Assembly: GCA_021736575.1 (NCBI GenBank)
Contig: JAIPFP010000036.1
Coordinates: forward strand, 1-34,600
Length of the DNA stretch: 34,600 nucleotides
Direction: 5' to 3'
Origin: Pirellula sp.
Lineage (GTDB): Bacteria; Planctomycetota; Planctomycetia; Pirellulales; Pirellulaceae
The notes beneath the pieces are model-generated. The model worked only from the letters and a program-made list of their open reading frames with translations. It had not been told where the DNA came from and searched no databases. Numbering within the stretch: the stretch's first letter is position 1; every line of letters starts with the position of its first letter. This document shows, piece after piece, positions 1-7,690 of this stretch. The position numbers and the translations under genes were made by a program.

Positions 1-1
1 C

Positions 2-58
2 AATTTTGGTCCGCTCGAAAAATCCCTCCAACGAGCGATCTAGAAAAATCAAAAACTG
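2..58 (+). other. Upstream coding-like segment of the ketosynthase gene, closed by an in-frame TAG at 41-43
   Basis: Read in the frame of the following gene, bases 2-40 give NFGPLEKSLQRAI, then TAG at 41-43, then KNQKL directly before the ATG at 59. A basic segment of this kind (LEKSLQ.. then KN.K.MCRE) is what normally precedes MCRE in ketosynthases, so the reading looks continuous across the stop. A single A-to-T change from AAG (Lys) would create the TAG. No ribosome-binding site is visible before ATG 59. I infer a nonsense mutation or a base-call error inside the gene rather than a true upstream boundary. The gene's first codons lie left of the window. Confidence 0.6.
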
Positions 59-1144
59 ATGTGCCGCGAGGTCGAAATGGGGGTCGCGGCTTGCCAAATG
101 GCTCTCGCTCATAGCGGGCTCAGCGACCCTGCTAGCCGGAATCCCGAACGCTCCGGTATCGTCTACGGCAGTGACTATATCCTTACCCGCCCAGAAGAAT
201 TCGCGGATGGTGTGGCCGCTTGCTTTGACTCCCACAAAGTGTTCGATATTAAACGTTGGCCAACCGAAGGCCGAATCAAAGTCAACCCGCTTTGGCTTCT
301 GAAATACCTGCCCAACATGCCTGCTAGCCACGTTGCAATCTACAACGACCTGAGAGGCCCTAGCAATTCCGTTACGATTCGAGAGGCTAGCAGCTCGTCC
401 TCGATTGCCGAAGCAGTTGCCACGATTCGCCGAGGCGCGTCCGACGTCATGTTGGCAGGTGCGACTGGCTCGCGACTTGAACCGCTGCGAGCCTTGCATT
501 TCTCCGTATCCGAAACGCTAGCGAGGGATCGTTCCGATCCGTCTGAAATGTCTCGGCCTTTTGATGCGGACCGCGATGGGTCGGTGCTTGGCGAAGGTGC
601 TGGCGCCTTGGTCTTGGAATCGCTCGAACATGCGGTCGCCCGCGGTGCCAAGATTTGGGGTGAAGTCGTCGCAGGTGTCGGATCCGCCGTCGGCCATCGT
701 TTCGACGGAAAGGATCGCGATTTCATTAGGCTTGCAACCCATAACGTGCTCTCAGGACTTATCGCCAAAGCCACCTCGTTGGGTATGGATCTGACCGCGG
801 ACGATTGGCACATTCATGCCTGCGGCAAGGGCGAAGTCGACTCGGATCGCTCGGAAGCAATGGGGATTCACGACTCCCTAGGGGACGAGAGAATTCCTGT
901 AACGGCCGCGAAAAGCTACTTCGGCAACCTGGGTGCGGGGTCCGCCGCCGTCGAAATCGTCGCAAGCTGCCTTGCCCTGGAGCACCAGAAGCTCTTCCCG
1001 ATTCTCAATTGCAATCGATTGGATGCCGGATGCTCTATTAGAGTAACTGATTCCGATCGGCCGGGTAATGCGTTTGCGAGTCTTTCCTATTCCTCGCAAG
1101 GGCAAGCGAGCGGCGTGTTGGTTCGGCGGGTCCTTTCGGCTTGA
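59..1144 (+). CDS. Beta-ketoacyl-ACP synthase-like protein lacking the catalytic Cys-His-His (left-truncated or interrupted)
   Basis: This is a thiolase-fold ketosynthase of the FabF type, with about 361 residues of the usual ~410 visible. Conserved landmarks include RPFDADRDG and GEGAGALVLE (about residues 166-187 from ATG 59) and the KS pair at 285-286. The three catalytic positions are all replaced: the TAC nucleophile site reads EAS (Ser at 111), the AHGT histidine is Cys 255 (HACGKG), and the GH histidine is Asn 290 (FGN). It therefore should not condense acyl chains. A non-catalytic partner or chain-length-factor-like role is possible, but that is inference. It sits 81 bases upstream of rpmF in the fatty-acid cluster. 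ATG 59 is the first start after an in-frame TAG and has no Shine-Dalgarno site, so the annotated N-terminus is probably artificial. Confidence 0.8.
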   Translation: MCREVEMGVAACQMALAHSGLSDPASRNPERSGIVYGSDYILTRPEEFADGVAACFDSHKVFDIKRWPTEGRIKVNPLWLLKYLPNMPASHVAIYNDLRGPSNSVTIREASSSSSIAEAVATIRRGASDVMLAGATGSRLEPLRALHFSVSETLARDRSDPSEMSRPFDADRDGSVLGEGAGALVLESLEHAVARGAKIWGEVVAGVGSAVGHRFDGKDRDFIRLATHNVLSGLIAKATSLGMDLTADDWHIHACGKGEVDSDRSEAMGIHDSLGDERIPVTAAKSYFGNLGAGSAAVEIVASCLALEHQKLFPILNCNRLDAGCSIRVTDSDRPGNAFASLSYSSQGQASGVLVRRVLSA

Positions 1145-1225
1145 CAGTAAAGGCGATAGCTCGTACGCTCTTGGTCCTTCAAAAATCCAGGTCCCTTCTT
1201 AACCGTTTTAGTTTGAGTCCGAAAA

Positions 1226-1408
1226 ATGGCAGTTCCCAAGCGACGTCACTCCAATTCACGGTCCGGCAAGCGTCGAGCACACCATGCCAAAACGCCTCGG
1301 CAGCTTCAAGTTTGCTCGAAGTGCAGCACTGTAACCCCAACGCATACCGTTTGTCCTAAGTGCGGTTACTATATGGGTCGAGTCGTTGTTCAAATGGGCG
1401 AAGAATAA
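1226..1408 (+). CDS. rpmF: 50S ribosomal protein L32
   Basis: A 60-residue structural protein of the large ribosomal subunit. The N-terminus MAVPKRRHSNSRSGKRRAHH is the classic L32 opening, rich in Arg/Lys/His for 23S rRNA binding. Cys 30 and 33, then Cys 43 and 46, form two CxxC pairs, so this is the zinc-binding version of L32. The ATG is placed exactly at the MAVPK start; no strong Shine-Dalgarno site is seen. It precedes fabD by about 56 bases, the familiar coupling of rpmF to fatty-acid genes, although plsX and fabH, which often follow rpmF, are missing. Confidence 0.97.
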   Translation: MAVPKRRHSNSRSGKRRAHHAKTPRQLQVCSKCSTVTPTHTVCPKCGYYMGRVVVQMGEE

Positions 1409-1449
1409 CGGATCGCCCGCTTGATTAGCCTTGCGTTTTTCGCTTGATA

Positions 1450-1457
1450 GGGAAGAG
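1450..1457 (+). promoter_or_regulatory. Ribosome-binding site deciding the fabD start
   Basis: GGGAAGAG lies 7 bases upstream of GTG 1465. It supports that GTG over the TTG at 1444, which has no comparable site. Confidence 0.5.
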
Positions 1458-1464
1458 TTGCAGA

Positions 1465-2376
1465 GTGCCCAAAGTAGCATTGCTTTTTCCGGGTCAAGGG
1501 GCGCAGTTCGTTGGCATGGGAAAAGGACTATTGGAACGAAGTGCGTTTGCGAGGAATTTGTTCTCGCATGCTTCGGACCTTCTCGGCTATGACTTAGCCA
1601 AGCTGTGTGTGGATGGACCTGAAATGGATCTCCATCTTACGAAATACAGCCAACCAGCTTTATTTGTGCATTCGATGGCGGCCCTAGGTGACTTCGCTGC
1701 TCAACGCCCTGACGTGCTCGACTCTACGGTTGCGGTCGCGGGTTTGAGTCTTGGTGAGTACAGCGCTTTGGCTTGTGCTGGCGCGATTTCTTTTGAGGAC
1801 GGCGTCAAGTTGGTGCAGCAGCGAGGTGCGGCTATGCAAGACGCAGCCACGGCCGTCAAGAGCGGGATGGCGAGTGTGATCGGGCTTAGTTGCGAACAAG
1901 TGGAGGCAGTATGCGATGCGGCTCGTCAGCCGGGGGAAATCCTTCGGGTTGCCAATTTGCTATGCCCAGGGAATATCGCTATCTCTGGGCATGTCGCTTC
2001 GCTGGATGCCGCCGAGGCTAAGGCAGTCGAAGCGGGAGCCACCAAAACCATTCGATTGAGTGTGGCGGGCGCGTTTCACACGGACATCATGCTGCCCGCA
2101 GTCGAGCGATTGCAGCTTGCTCTCAAGGCAACCCAATTCCGCAACGGCATGTTTCCTCTCTATTCGAATATCGATGCTCAACCGCATGTGTTGGCCGCAG
2201 AGTTTGCGCCGTTGCTTACGAAACAAGTCGTTTCGCCGGTACAATGGGAGAGCACTTTGCGCAATCTGTTGGCTGCCGGAGTGGATCAATTTTACGAAAT
2301 AGGTGCGGGGCGCGTTTTAGCCGGAACGCTGAAGCGAGTCGATCGCAAAGCGGCATGTGAGTGTTTTGGCGACTAG
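1465..2376 (+). CDS. fabD: Malonyl CoA-acyl carrier protein transacylase
   Basis: FabD moves malonyl groups from CoA to acyl carrier protein in the cytoplasm, supplying the extender unit of fatty-acid synthesis. From the GTG at 1465 the protein is 303 residues, normal for the family. It begins MPKVALLFPGQGAQ, the conserved FabD opening. The nucleophile elbow is GLSLGEYS with Ser 95 (Leu replaces the more common His before the Ser), and the catalytic His is His 205 in GAFHTD. GTG 1465 is preferred to an upstream TTG at 1444 because GGGAAGAG lies 7 bases before it and the TTG would add seven unrelated residues. fabG follows after 22 bases. Confidence 0.94.
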   Translation: MPKVALLFPGQGAQFVGMGKGLLERSAFARNLFSHASDLLGYDLAKLCVDGPEMDLHLTKYSQPALFVHSMAALGDFAAQRPDVLDSTVAVAGLSLGEYSALACAGAISFEDGVKLVQQRGAAMQDAATAVKSGMASVIGLSCEQVEAVCDAARQPGEILRVANLLCPGNIAISGHVASLDAAEAKAVEAGATKTIRLSVAGAFHTDIMLPAVERLQLALKATQFRNGMFPLYSNIDAQPHVLAAEFAPLLTKQVVSPVQWESTLRNLLAAGVDQFYEIGAGRVLAGTLKRVDRKAACECFGD

Positions 2377-2398
2377 TTTTTGACTACGGAAGTGATCG

Positions 2399-3166
2399 AT
2401 GTCTACGAATTCATTTGGGTTAACCGCAGATCTTACCGGGCAAATCGCGTTGGTGACGGGTGCCTCGCAAGGGCTTGGGCATGCCGTCGCGGTTCGCCTC
2501 GGCGCGAATGGTGCCAAGGTGTTGTGTGTGGCTCGCAATGCCGAAAAACTCGCGGATACGGTTGCGCAAATTCAAGCCTTGGGTGGTGAAGCGGTCGCGA
2601 TGGCTTGCGATGTGACGAACCGCGAATCGATCGAAAAGCTTTTCGAACAGGTAGAAACGGACCACAAACGCCTTGATATTTTGGTGAACAATGCAGGTAT
2701 CACACGCGATACTTTGCTACCTCGAATGACCGATGTTCAATGGGATGAAATCATCGCAGCGAATTTAACGAGTTGCTTTCTGTTTAGCCGAGCAGCCACA
2801 CGAATTATGATGGGTCAACGCTATGGTCGCATCATCAATATGTCGAGCGTATCCGGTTTGATCGGCAACGCGGGTCAAACCAATTATTCAGCGACCAAGG
2901 CCGGCATGATTGGCTTTACACGATCGCTATCCAAGGAAATGGCCAAGCGAAAGATAACCGTCAACGCGGTTGCACCGGGTTTCATCGAGAGCGACATGAC
3001 GAAAGCTCTCGGGGATTCGATCATCGACGAGGTCAAGAAGCGAGTTCCTGCCAATCGGCTCGGAACTGGAGATGACGTTGCGGCGTGCGTTTTATTTCTT
3101 GCAAGTAGGGCTGCAAGTTACGTGACGGGACAAGTCATCACCGTCGATGGTGGCATGACGGGCTAA
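2399..3166 (+). CDS. fabG: 3-oxoacyl-ACP reductase
   Basis: FabG reduces 3-oxoacyl-ACP to 3-hydroxyacyl-ACP with NADPH in fatty-acid elongation. At 255 residues it is a classical short-chain dehydrogenase. The nucleotide-binding loop is TGASQGLG (20-27), followed by NNAG (97-100), catalytic Ser 150 and Tyr 163-x3-Lys 167, and the VAPGFIESDM segment typical of FabG. It is 22 bases after fabD and its stop codon directly abuts the next ATG (TAA-ATG), so fabD, fabG and kdsA are probably co-transcribed. The acpP and fabF genes that commonly follow fabG are absent here. Confidence 0.95.
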   Translation: MSTNSFGLTADLTGQIALVTGASQGLGHAVAVRLGANGAKVLCVARNAEKLADTVAQIQALGGEAVAMACDVTNRESIEKLFEQVETDHKRLDILVNNAGITRDTLLPRMTDVQWDEIIAANLTSCFLFSRAATRIMMGQRYGRIINMSSVSGLIGNAGQTNYSATKAGMIGFTRSLSKEMAKRKITVNAVAPGFIESDMTKALGDSIIDEVKKRVPANRLGTGDDVAACVLFLASRAASYVTGQVITVDGGMTG

Positions 3167-4024
3167 ATGGCAACACCATTACAACCGCGGGCTACCGTCA
3201 ATCCCGTTCGAATCGGTCACCATGTGTGCGGCGATTCGCATAGGCTACTTCTCATTGCGGGGCCATGTGTCATCGAATCGCTTGACGGATGCCTACAAAT
3301 CGCCGAGGCGGTTTCTGACATCTGCGATCGACAGGGAGTCAACTATGTCTTTAAGGCTTCTTTTGACAAGGCCAATCGCACGAGCGGAGGGAGTTTTCGG
3401 GGGCCCGGCATCAGCGATGGTTTAGAAGTCCTGGCCAAGGTCCGATCGAAAATCGGTTGTCCAGTTACTACCGATGTTCATTTGCCCGAGCAGGCGGTGC
3501 CCGTTGCGGAAGTCTGCGATTTGCTTCAGATCCCAGCCTTTTTAGCCCGTCAAACCGACTTATTGATCGCCTGTGCTGAAACCGGAAAACCGCTGAATGT
3601 GAAAAAGGGTCAGTTCATGGCACCGGGCGACATGAACTATGTTGTCGAAAAGGTGAAAGCCGCTGGCAATGGAGGTGTGATGCTGTGCGAACGGGGGACT
3701 TTCTTTGGTTATGGCCGACTCGTCAATGACATGTCGGGCTTGCCCGTGATGAGAGCGATGGGAGTGCCTGTGATTTTTGACGCGACGCATTCGGTACAGC
3801 AGCCGGGTGGGCTTGGAGGATCGACGGGTGGCAACCGGGAGTTGGTTGAGCCATTAGCGCGGGCAGCCGCAGCCGTCGGTATTGATGGTGTATTTTTTGA
3901 GACGCATCCCAATCCGGATCTAAGTCCGAGCGACGGTCCGAACATGGTGCCGTTAGATCAATTTGAGAAAGTTTTAGAACGGGTACTTACGATTTGGCGA
4001 ACCGTGAAAGCATGGAATGCGTAG
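3167..4024 (+). CDS. kdsA: 3-deoxy-8-phosphooctulonate (Kdo-8-P) synthase
   Basis: KdsA condenses phosphoenolpyruvate with arabinose-5-phosphate to Kdo-8-phosphate, the first committed step to the Kdo sugar of LPS. The protein has 285 residues. Visible signatures are IAGPCVIES (31-39), [39 protein letters not shown] and [12 protein letters not shown]. Cys 34 in GPC marks the metal-dependent class, in contrast to the Asn-containing metal-independent enzyme of Escherichia coli. It starts on the base after the fabG stop, so it is likely co-translated with the fatty-acid genes. That links acyl and Kdo precursors and argues for a Gram-negative outer membrane. The N-terminal 20 or so residues are an extra extension. 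Confidence 0.95.
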   Translation: MATPLQPRATVNPVRIGHHVCGDSHRLLLIAGPCVIESLDGCLQIAEAVSDICDRQGVNYVFKASFDKANRTSGGSFRGPGISDGLEVLAKVRSKIGCPVTTDVHLPEQAVPVAEVCDLLQIPAFLARQTDLLIACAETGKPLNVKKGQFMAPGDMNYVVEKVKAAGNGGVMLCERGTFFGYGRLVNDMSGLPVMRAMGVPVIFDATHSVQQPGGLGGSTGGNRELVEPLARAAAAVGIDGVFFETHPNPDLSPSDGPNMVPLDQFEKVLERVLTIWRTVKAWNA

Positions 4025-4330
4025 GTTCCCACGAAGCGTTCGAGTTGAACCCACTGGGGCGTTTTGTTTTTGTGTTGGCAAAATTTTGGGTAGAATCGCT
4101 TTATGAACCGACCGTATCTGCACCCCAGAATTGTTGACACTTCTCGCCGATCGCCACCAACTGGTTCCAAGGCTCTGCCTTGGAACCCACTGAATTGCAG
4201 GCTCTGCCCGCAGTTCCACAAAGTGTTGGCTCTCCGTTCTCAATGCAAAGCGAGGCAGAGCCTCGGGAGCAGTGCGTTCCCTGGCAGAGCCAGGGAACGA
4301 GAGCTAAGTCGAGAACTAAGTACAGATGCG
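4025..4330 (+). other. Intergenic spacer with a cluster of related palindromes
   Basis: This stretch of about 305 bases separates kdsA from the next gene. An open frame runs through it from 4103 in phase with the following gene, but the encoded 76 residues are Pro/Arg/Cys-rich and come from the palindromic repeats, so I treat it as non-coding. It holds three perfect hairpins and one imperfect copy (4163-4298), listed separately. A short T-rich run at 4061-4074 follows kdsA without a convincing terminator stem. No gene is supported. Confidence 0.6.
4163..4298. repeat. Cluster of GGC(A/T)(G/C)(A/T)GCC-core hairpin repeats
   Basis: There are three perfect inverted repeats with the same core, GGC-TCT-GCC or its complement GGC-AGA-GCC. 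They are 4163-4187 (11-base arms, GGTTCCAAGGC with loop TCT), 4251-4265 (6-base arms, CGAGGC with loop AGA) and 4276-4298 (10-base arms, GTTCCCTGGC with loop AGA). An imperfect fourth core is at about 4199-4213. The bases flanking the core differ between copies (AAGGC, GAGGC, CTGGC), but each is matched by its own complementary arm. I recall similar elements being dispersed in planctomycete genomes; the function is unknown. Confidence 0.75.
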
Positions 4331-6088
4331 ATGAGCGAGAGAGCTCGAATTTTTCGTTGTTTCCAATCTATCTCCTGGTTGGTTGTTGCATCATTATTGG
4401 TTTGCTCCGTTGGCTGCGAGGACGCCAATTCGAAGCAGCTCCAAAGGCTCCAAGCAGAGCAGGCGAGCGGAAAGGAGCGACGCGATTCGCTTCGCGAAGC
4501 ATTTCGGTACTTGCCGCAACTGGTTCGATTGGATCGTTCGGTGGCACTGCGCGAAATACAATCGGAGCTTAATACTTGGTCAAAGAATGTGGTCGAGCCA
4601 ACGGACTGGAAATCGGCGAATTCGCTCGAGTCCGTATCGGCATCGCTGCGAACGATCGACTTTTCGAATCGCATTGCGAAACTTGAGTTTGGTGAGCCAG
4701 AATGCGAATTCTTGTTGCAATCTCAAATGATGCGAGACGTAGGGAAGTGGGTTCTGGAACGTCCTTACCACGACAACCTTTTCAAGGGGTGGCTTGAGAA
4801 ACAAAAGAGCGTAATGCCGGCTGACGATTGGCGTCAACTGGAAACCACATTGAAGCTATTCGATTGGACGATCTGCAATGTTGCAATCGATGGGCAAGCC
4901 AAGGATGTGGAGCGGTTGGTTACCAATTCCGACATGCCGCTGAGCGATCAGGCACCTGTTTATCGTCAGCTACCTTGGCAGACGTTAATGTTTGCTCGCG
5001 GTGACACTTGGCAGCGAGCCCGGGTTTTTACGCAGCTCGCGTTCGCTCATGGAATCGATGCGGTCGTGTTGGCATTGCCGAGCGCATCGGGAGCCACCGA
5101 AAATGCTTCTCTTCGGTTATGGTGCATCGCAGTTCCGATCGCCGGCAAGTTTTTTCTGTTTGAACCACAATGGGGTTTGCCTATTCCAAGCCAAGTCGAC
5201 GATGGGATTGCAACGTTGAAGGAAGCCAAGGAGAACCCTGCGGTTTTGCAGCGGGCAAAGCTTTTCGGCTTTTTTGAATATCCGGTCGAACCAAAAGATC
5301 TCAGCGGACTGATCGCCCTTATTGACGTCGAACCATTTGCACTTGGGCGCACAATGCACACGCTCGAGCGAACGTTGACAGGCGAAAATCGATTGCGAGT
5401 AAGCATCGACGCCGACGCTTTTGAAAAGAGAATCAATTCCATCGATGAGAAGCTGCCGGTTCGGTTGTGGAATGTCCCGTGGTTGGCGCAAGTGTACAAC
5501 CAATCCTCGCGAGAACGGATGAATGATAAATCTCCTTTCTCGATGAACTACATGGGGACTTACGGAGCGTTCATTACGGATACACCGATCAGTCGCGCTC
5601 GCGGCCTGCATTTGAACGGCAAGTTTGACAGCAGTATCGAAGCGGCGGGCGCTCTGCGTTCCTATATGGATGTTCGCGTCGATGAGCAAACACTTAAGGA
5701 CTTGGAGGTGGATCGCGAAACGCAGGCGAAGATCGGAATTGTTAGGAAACCAAACGAGACCTTGGAGAATTTCCAATTTCAGATTCAACAAGCACAGGTC
5801 TTTTTACGGCGTTCTAAATTTGATGTGGCGGTTTTCCTCGCCATGCTTAATCTCGATATGGACAAACCGGATACAACGATCGATTGGCTGACCAAGCGGT
5901 TGATTGCATTACCCGGCACCGAGATTTGGCGTCCCCATGCACATTACTTGCTGGGCCGAGCATATGAACAGCAAAGCAACACCGCTGCCGCGATTGAAGA
6001 ATACAAATTTGAAAACTCGCCCCAAGCCGCCGGAAATAGAATGCGTATTCGCAAGCTCAATGCAAGCACCGGGAAAACCTCGCAGTAA
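4331..6088 (+). CDS. Lipoprotein with transglutaminase-like segment and C-terminal TPR-like helices
   Basis: The exact function is unknown. From ATG 4331 the product has 585 residues: a basic start (MSERARIFR), a hydrophobic stretch and a lipobox-like CSVGC at about residues 25-29, so it is probably lipid-anchored in the periplasm. The -3 residue of the lipobox is Ser, which is unusual. In the middle, WQRARVFTQLAFAHGIDA followed by a segment ending FFLFEPQWGLP resembles the helix and the beta-strand/Asp region of transglutaminase-like folds, but the catalytic Cys position seems to be Thr, so it is probably inactive. The last ~90 residues (WLTKRLIALPG, HYLLGRAYEQQSN) look like TPR helices. The longer frame from 4103 crosses repeats and was rejected. 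Confidence 0.8.
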   Translation: MSERARIFRCFQSISWLVVASLLVCSVGCEDANSKQLQRLQAEQASGKERRDSLREAFRYLPQLVRLDRSVALREIQSELNTWSKNVVEPTDWKSANSLESVSASLRTIDFSNRIAKLEFGEPECEFLLQSQMMRDVGKWVLERPYHDNLFKGWLEKQKSVMPADDWRQLETTLKLFDWTICNVAIDGQAKDVERLVTNSDMPLSDQAPVYRQLPWQTLMFARGDTWQRARVFTQLAFAHGIDAVVLALPSASGATENASLRLWCIAVPIAGKFFLFEPQWGLPIPSQVDDGIATLKEAKENPAVLQRAKLFGFFEYPVEPKDLSGLIALIDVEPFALGRTMHTLERTLTGENRLRVSIDADAFEKRINSIDEKLPVRLWNVPWLAQVYNQSSRERMNDKSPFSMNYMGTYGAFITDTPISRARGLHLNGKFDSSIEAAGALRSYMDVRVDEQTLKDLEVDRETQAKIGIVRKPNETLENFQFQIQQAQVFLRRSKFDVAVFLAMLNLDMDKPDTTIDWLTKRLIALPGTEIWRPHAHYLLGRAYEQQSNTAAAIEEYKFENSPQAAGNRMRIRKLNASTGKTSQ

Positions 6089-6160
6089 AATAGGCGCAGG
6101 ATTCGCAGTAGCCGCGAAATGTGATAGCCTAGTGCCTCGTCCAAATCTAACTTTAGGATT

Positions 6161-6219
6161 AGCCGAATGGCGATAGCCACGGTTCTTGCGACAACAACCG
6201 GGGCTAGCGCCCAACGGCT
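6161..6219. repeat. Imperfect inverted repeat, GGCGATAGCC family, with T-run downstream
   Basis: The 24-base arms at 6161-6184 and 6196-6219 pair with five mismatches around an 11-base loop. The core (GGCGATAGCC.CGGTT against AACCGGGGCTAGCGCC) is the same as in the better-preserved element at 26099-26167. A run of six T follows at 6222-6227, so it may also act as a transcription terminator for the lipoprotein gene that ends at 6088. Confidence 0.65.
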
Positions 6220-6317
6220 AATTTTTTGAACCCTAATTCTTTGCTGGTACAAGGCCAAGTGAGCCAGGGAATCGCGCATTTAATCCCCCATCTTCTTCAG
6301 TCACGAGAAAACCAAAT

Positions 6318-7682
6318 ATGAAATGGCAATTAACATTTGCTTGGGCAGCCTTCCTATTCGTTGCGAACCTAGCGAACCCGTTGCGATCACAAGAGAAAGC
6401 GTCCGATGCCAAAAGCACTCTCGCAATTCCAAGCAAAGACGACGGTTTGGCTGGCGCAGGACCGATTCGCCGATACGATTGGTTTCAAAAACTGTGGGTT
6501 GAACGGCGAACGAAATGGGAGAAAGAAGCGAACGAGAAGAAGGGGGCATTGGTTTTCCTCGGCGATTCGATCACGCAAGGCTGGGGTGAAGAGATGAGCG
6601 GCGTGTTTGGCAAAACACTTGTCGCGAATCGAGGCATCTCGGGAGATACGACACGAGGCATGCTCTTGCGACTGAACAAAGACGTGTTGGAACTAAATCC
6701 TTCCGGAATTGTCCTGTTGATGGGAACCAACGATTTGGAGGAAAATGCCGAACCCGCCACGATTGCCGACAACGTTCAACTGCTTGTCCAGCAACTCAAG
6801 AAGCACAATTCGGAGATGCCAATCGTCATGTGCCTTGTGTTCCCTTCGTCGGAGACCAAGAGTCGACCGGCGGATAAGATCAAAGAAATCAATCGCTTGT
6901 TCGAAGCCAAATTCAAAGGGGATACGCAAGTTACGGTTATCGACACGTGGGCTCTCTTTGCGGATGAGAATGGGAACGCCAAGGCGGAAGAGTTTCCTGA
7001 TTTGTTGCATCCCAACCAACTTGGTTACGCGAAATGGGAGAATGCACTGCGACCAGTTCTTGAAGTATTGGGAATGGTGCAACCTCCGTCCGAGCCATCG
7101 ACTTTAGAGGCTGGATTCGAACCTCTGTTCAACGGCAAAGACTTGACCGGGTGGTGTTTTCACGCGACCTCCGAAAACGAACGGCTCGCCATCGAGAAAC
7201 GGCTCAAGAATGATCCGAAAGCGATAACACCACCAATCATCGACAAACAAAAGGAATTTACCCAACTTCGAGCCAGCGATGATGGGCGATATGTCGCCAT
7301 CCACAACCGGCTGGTTGTGACAACGCCAGCCGAGGGACGTCGCATACAACAGCTTTGGACAACGCAAGAATTCAAGTCTGACTTTGTGCTTAAGCTTGAA
7401 TTTCGTGCGACACCTAATGCGGACAGCGGGATCTTTTTGAAGGGCAAGCAGTTGCAATGCCGCGATTACCTACTCGCAGGTCCGTACAAGGAATTGAAGA
7501 ACTACAAGCCGCAGCAATGGAATGAGGTTGAGATCACCGTCAAGGGAAATGTCGCTCGATGCCTATGCAACGGCGAAGTGCTGGAAGAGGCGTTCCCGAT
7601 TCCAGCCACAGGTCCCATTGGCTTAGAGGGTGATCGTGGTCAAATGGAGTACCGCAATCTTCGGATCAAGCTGTCGGAATAA
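6318..7682 (+). CDS. Secreted SGNH/GDSL hydrolase fused to a DUF1080 (3-keto-disaccharide hydrolase-type) domain
   Basis: A two-domain exported enzyme of 454 residues. A signal peptide covers about residues 1-25 (basic MKWQ, hydrophobic WAAFLFVANLA, then SQE). The SGNH esterase domain (about 50-255) has all four blocks: GDSIT with Ser 84, Gly 109 in GISGDT, GTND with Asn 138, and DLLHPN with Asp 228 and His 231. A DUF1080/LamG-like beta-sandwich follows (about 265-453), with FEPLFNGKDLTGW, ADSGIFLKG and the GPIGLEGDRGQMEYRNLRI ending. These domains suggest an esterase that removes acyl groups plus a glycan-acting or binding module, for polysaccharide breakdown outside the cytoplasm. The substrate is not determinable. 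It ends 8 bases from the convergent prolyl oligopeptidase gene. Confidence 0.9.
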   Translation: MKWQLTFAWAAFLFVANLANPLRSQEKASDAKSTLAIPSKDDGLAGAGPIRRYDWFQKLWVERRTKWEKEANEKKGALVFLGDSITQGWGEEMSGVFGKTLVANRGISGDTTRGMLLRLNKDVLELNPSGIVLLMGTNDLEENAEPATIADNVQLLVQQLKKHNSEMPIVMCLVFPSSETKSRPADKIKEINRLFEAKFKGDTQVTVIDTWALFADENGNAKAEEFPDLLHPNQLGYAKWENALRPVLEVLGMVQPPSEPSTLEAGFEPLFNGKDLTGWCFHATSENERLAIEKRLKNDPKAITPPIIDKQKEFTQLRASDDGRYVAIHNRLVVTTPAEGRRIQQLWTTQEFKSDFVLKLEFRATPNADSGIFLKGKQLQCRDYLLAGPYKELKNYKPQQWNEVEITVKGNVARCLCNGEVLEEAFPIPATGPIGLEGDRGQMEYRNLRIKLSE

Positions 7683-7690
7683 GGGTTGGG

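Noticed and set aside
41..43. UAG read as pyrrolysine
   Set aside because: The site corresponds to a basic surface segment, not a catalytic position, and no pylT or pylS gene is in view; a simple nonsense change or base-call error is more likely.
4061..4080. T-rich run after kdsA as an intrinsic terminator
   Set aside because: No stable GC-rich stem directly precedes it.
4103..4330. N-terminal extension of the lipoprotein from ATG 4103
   Set aside because: It translates the palindromic repeats into a low-quality Pro/Arg/Cys-rich peptide and would put 76 residues ahead of the lipid signal.
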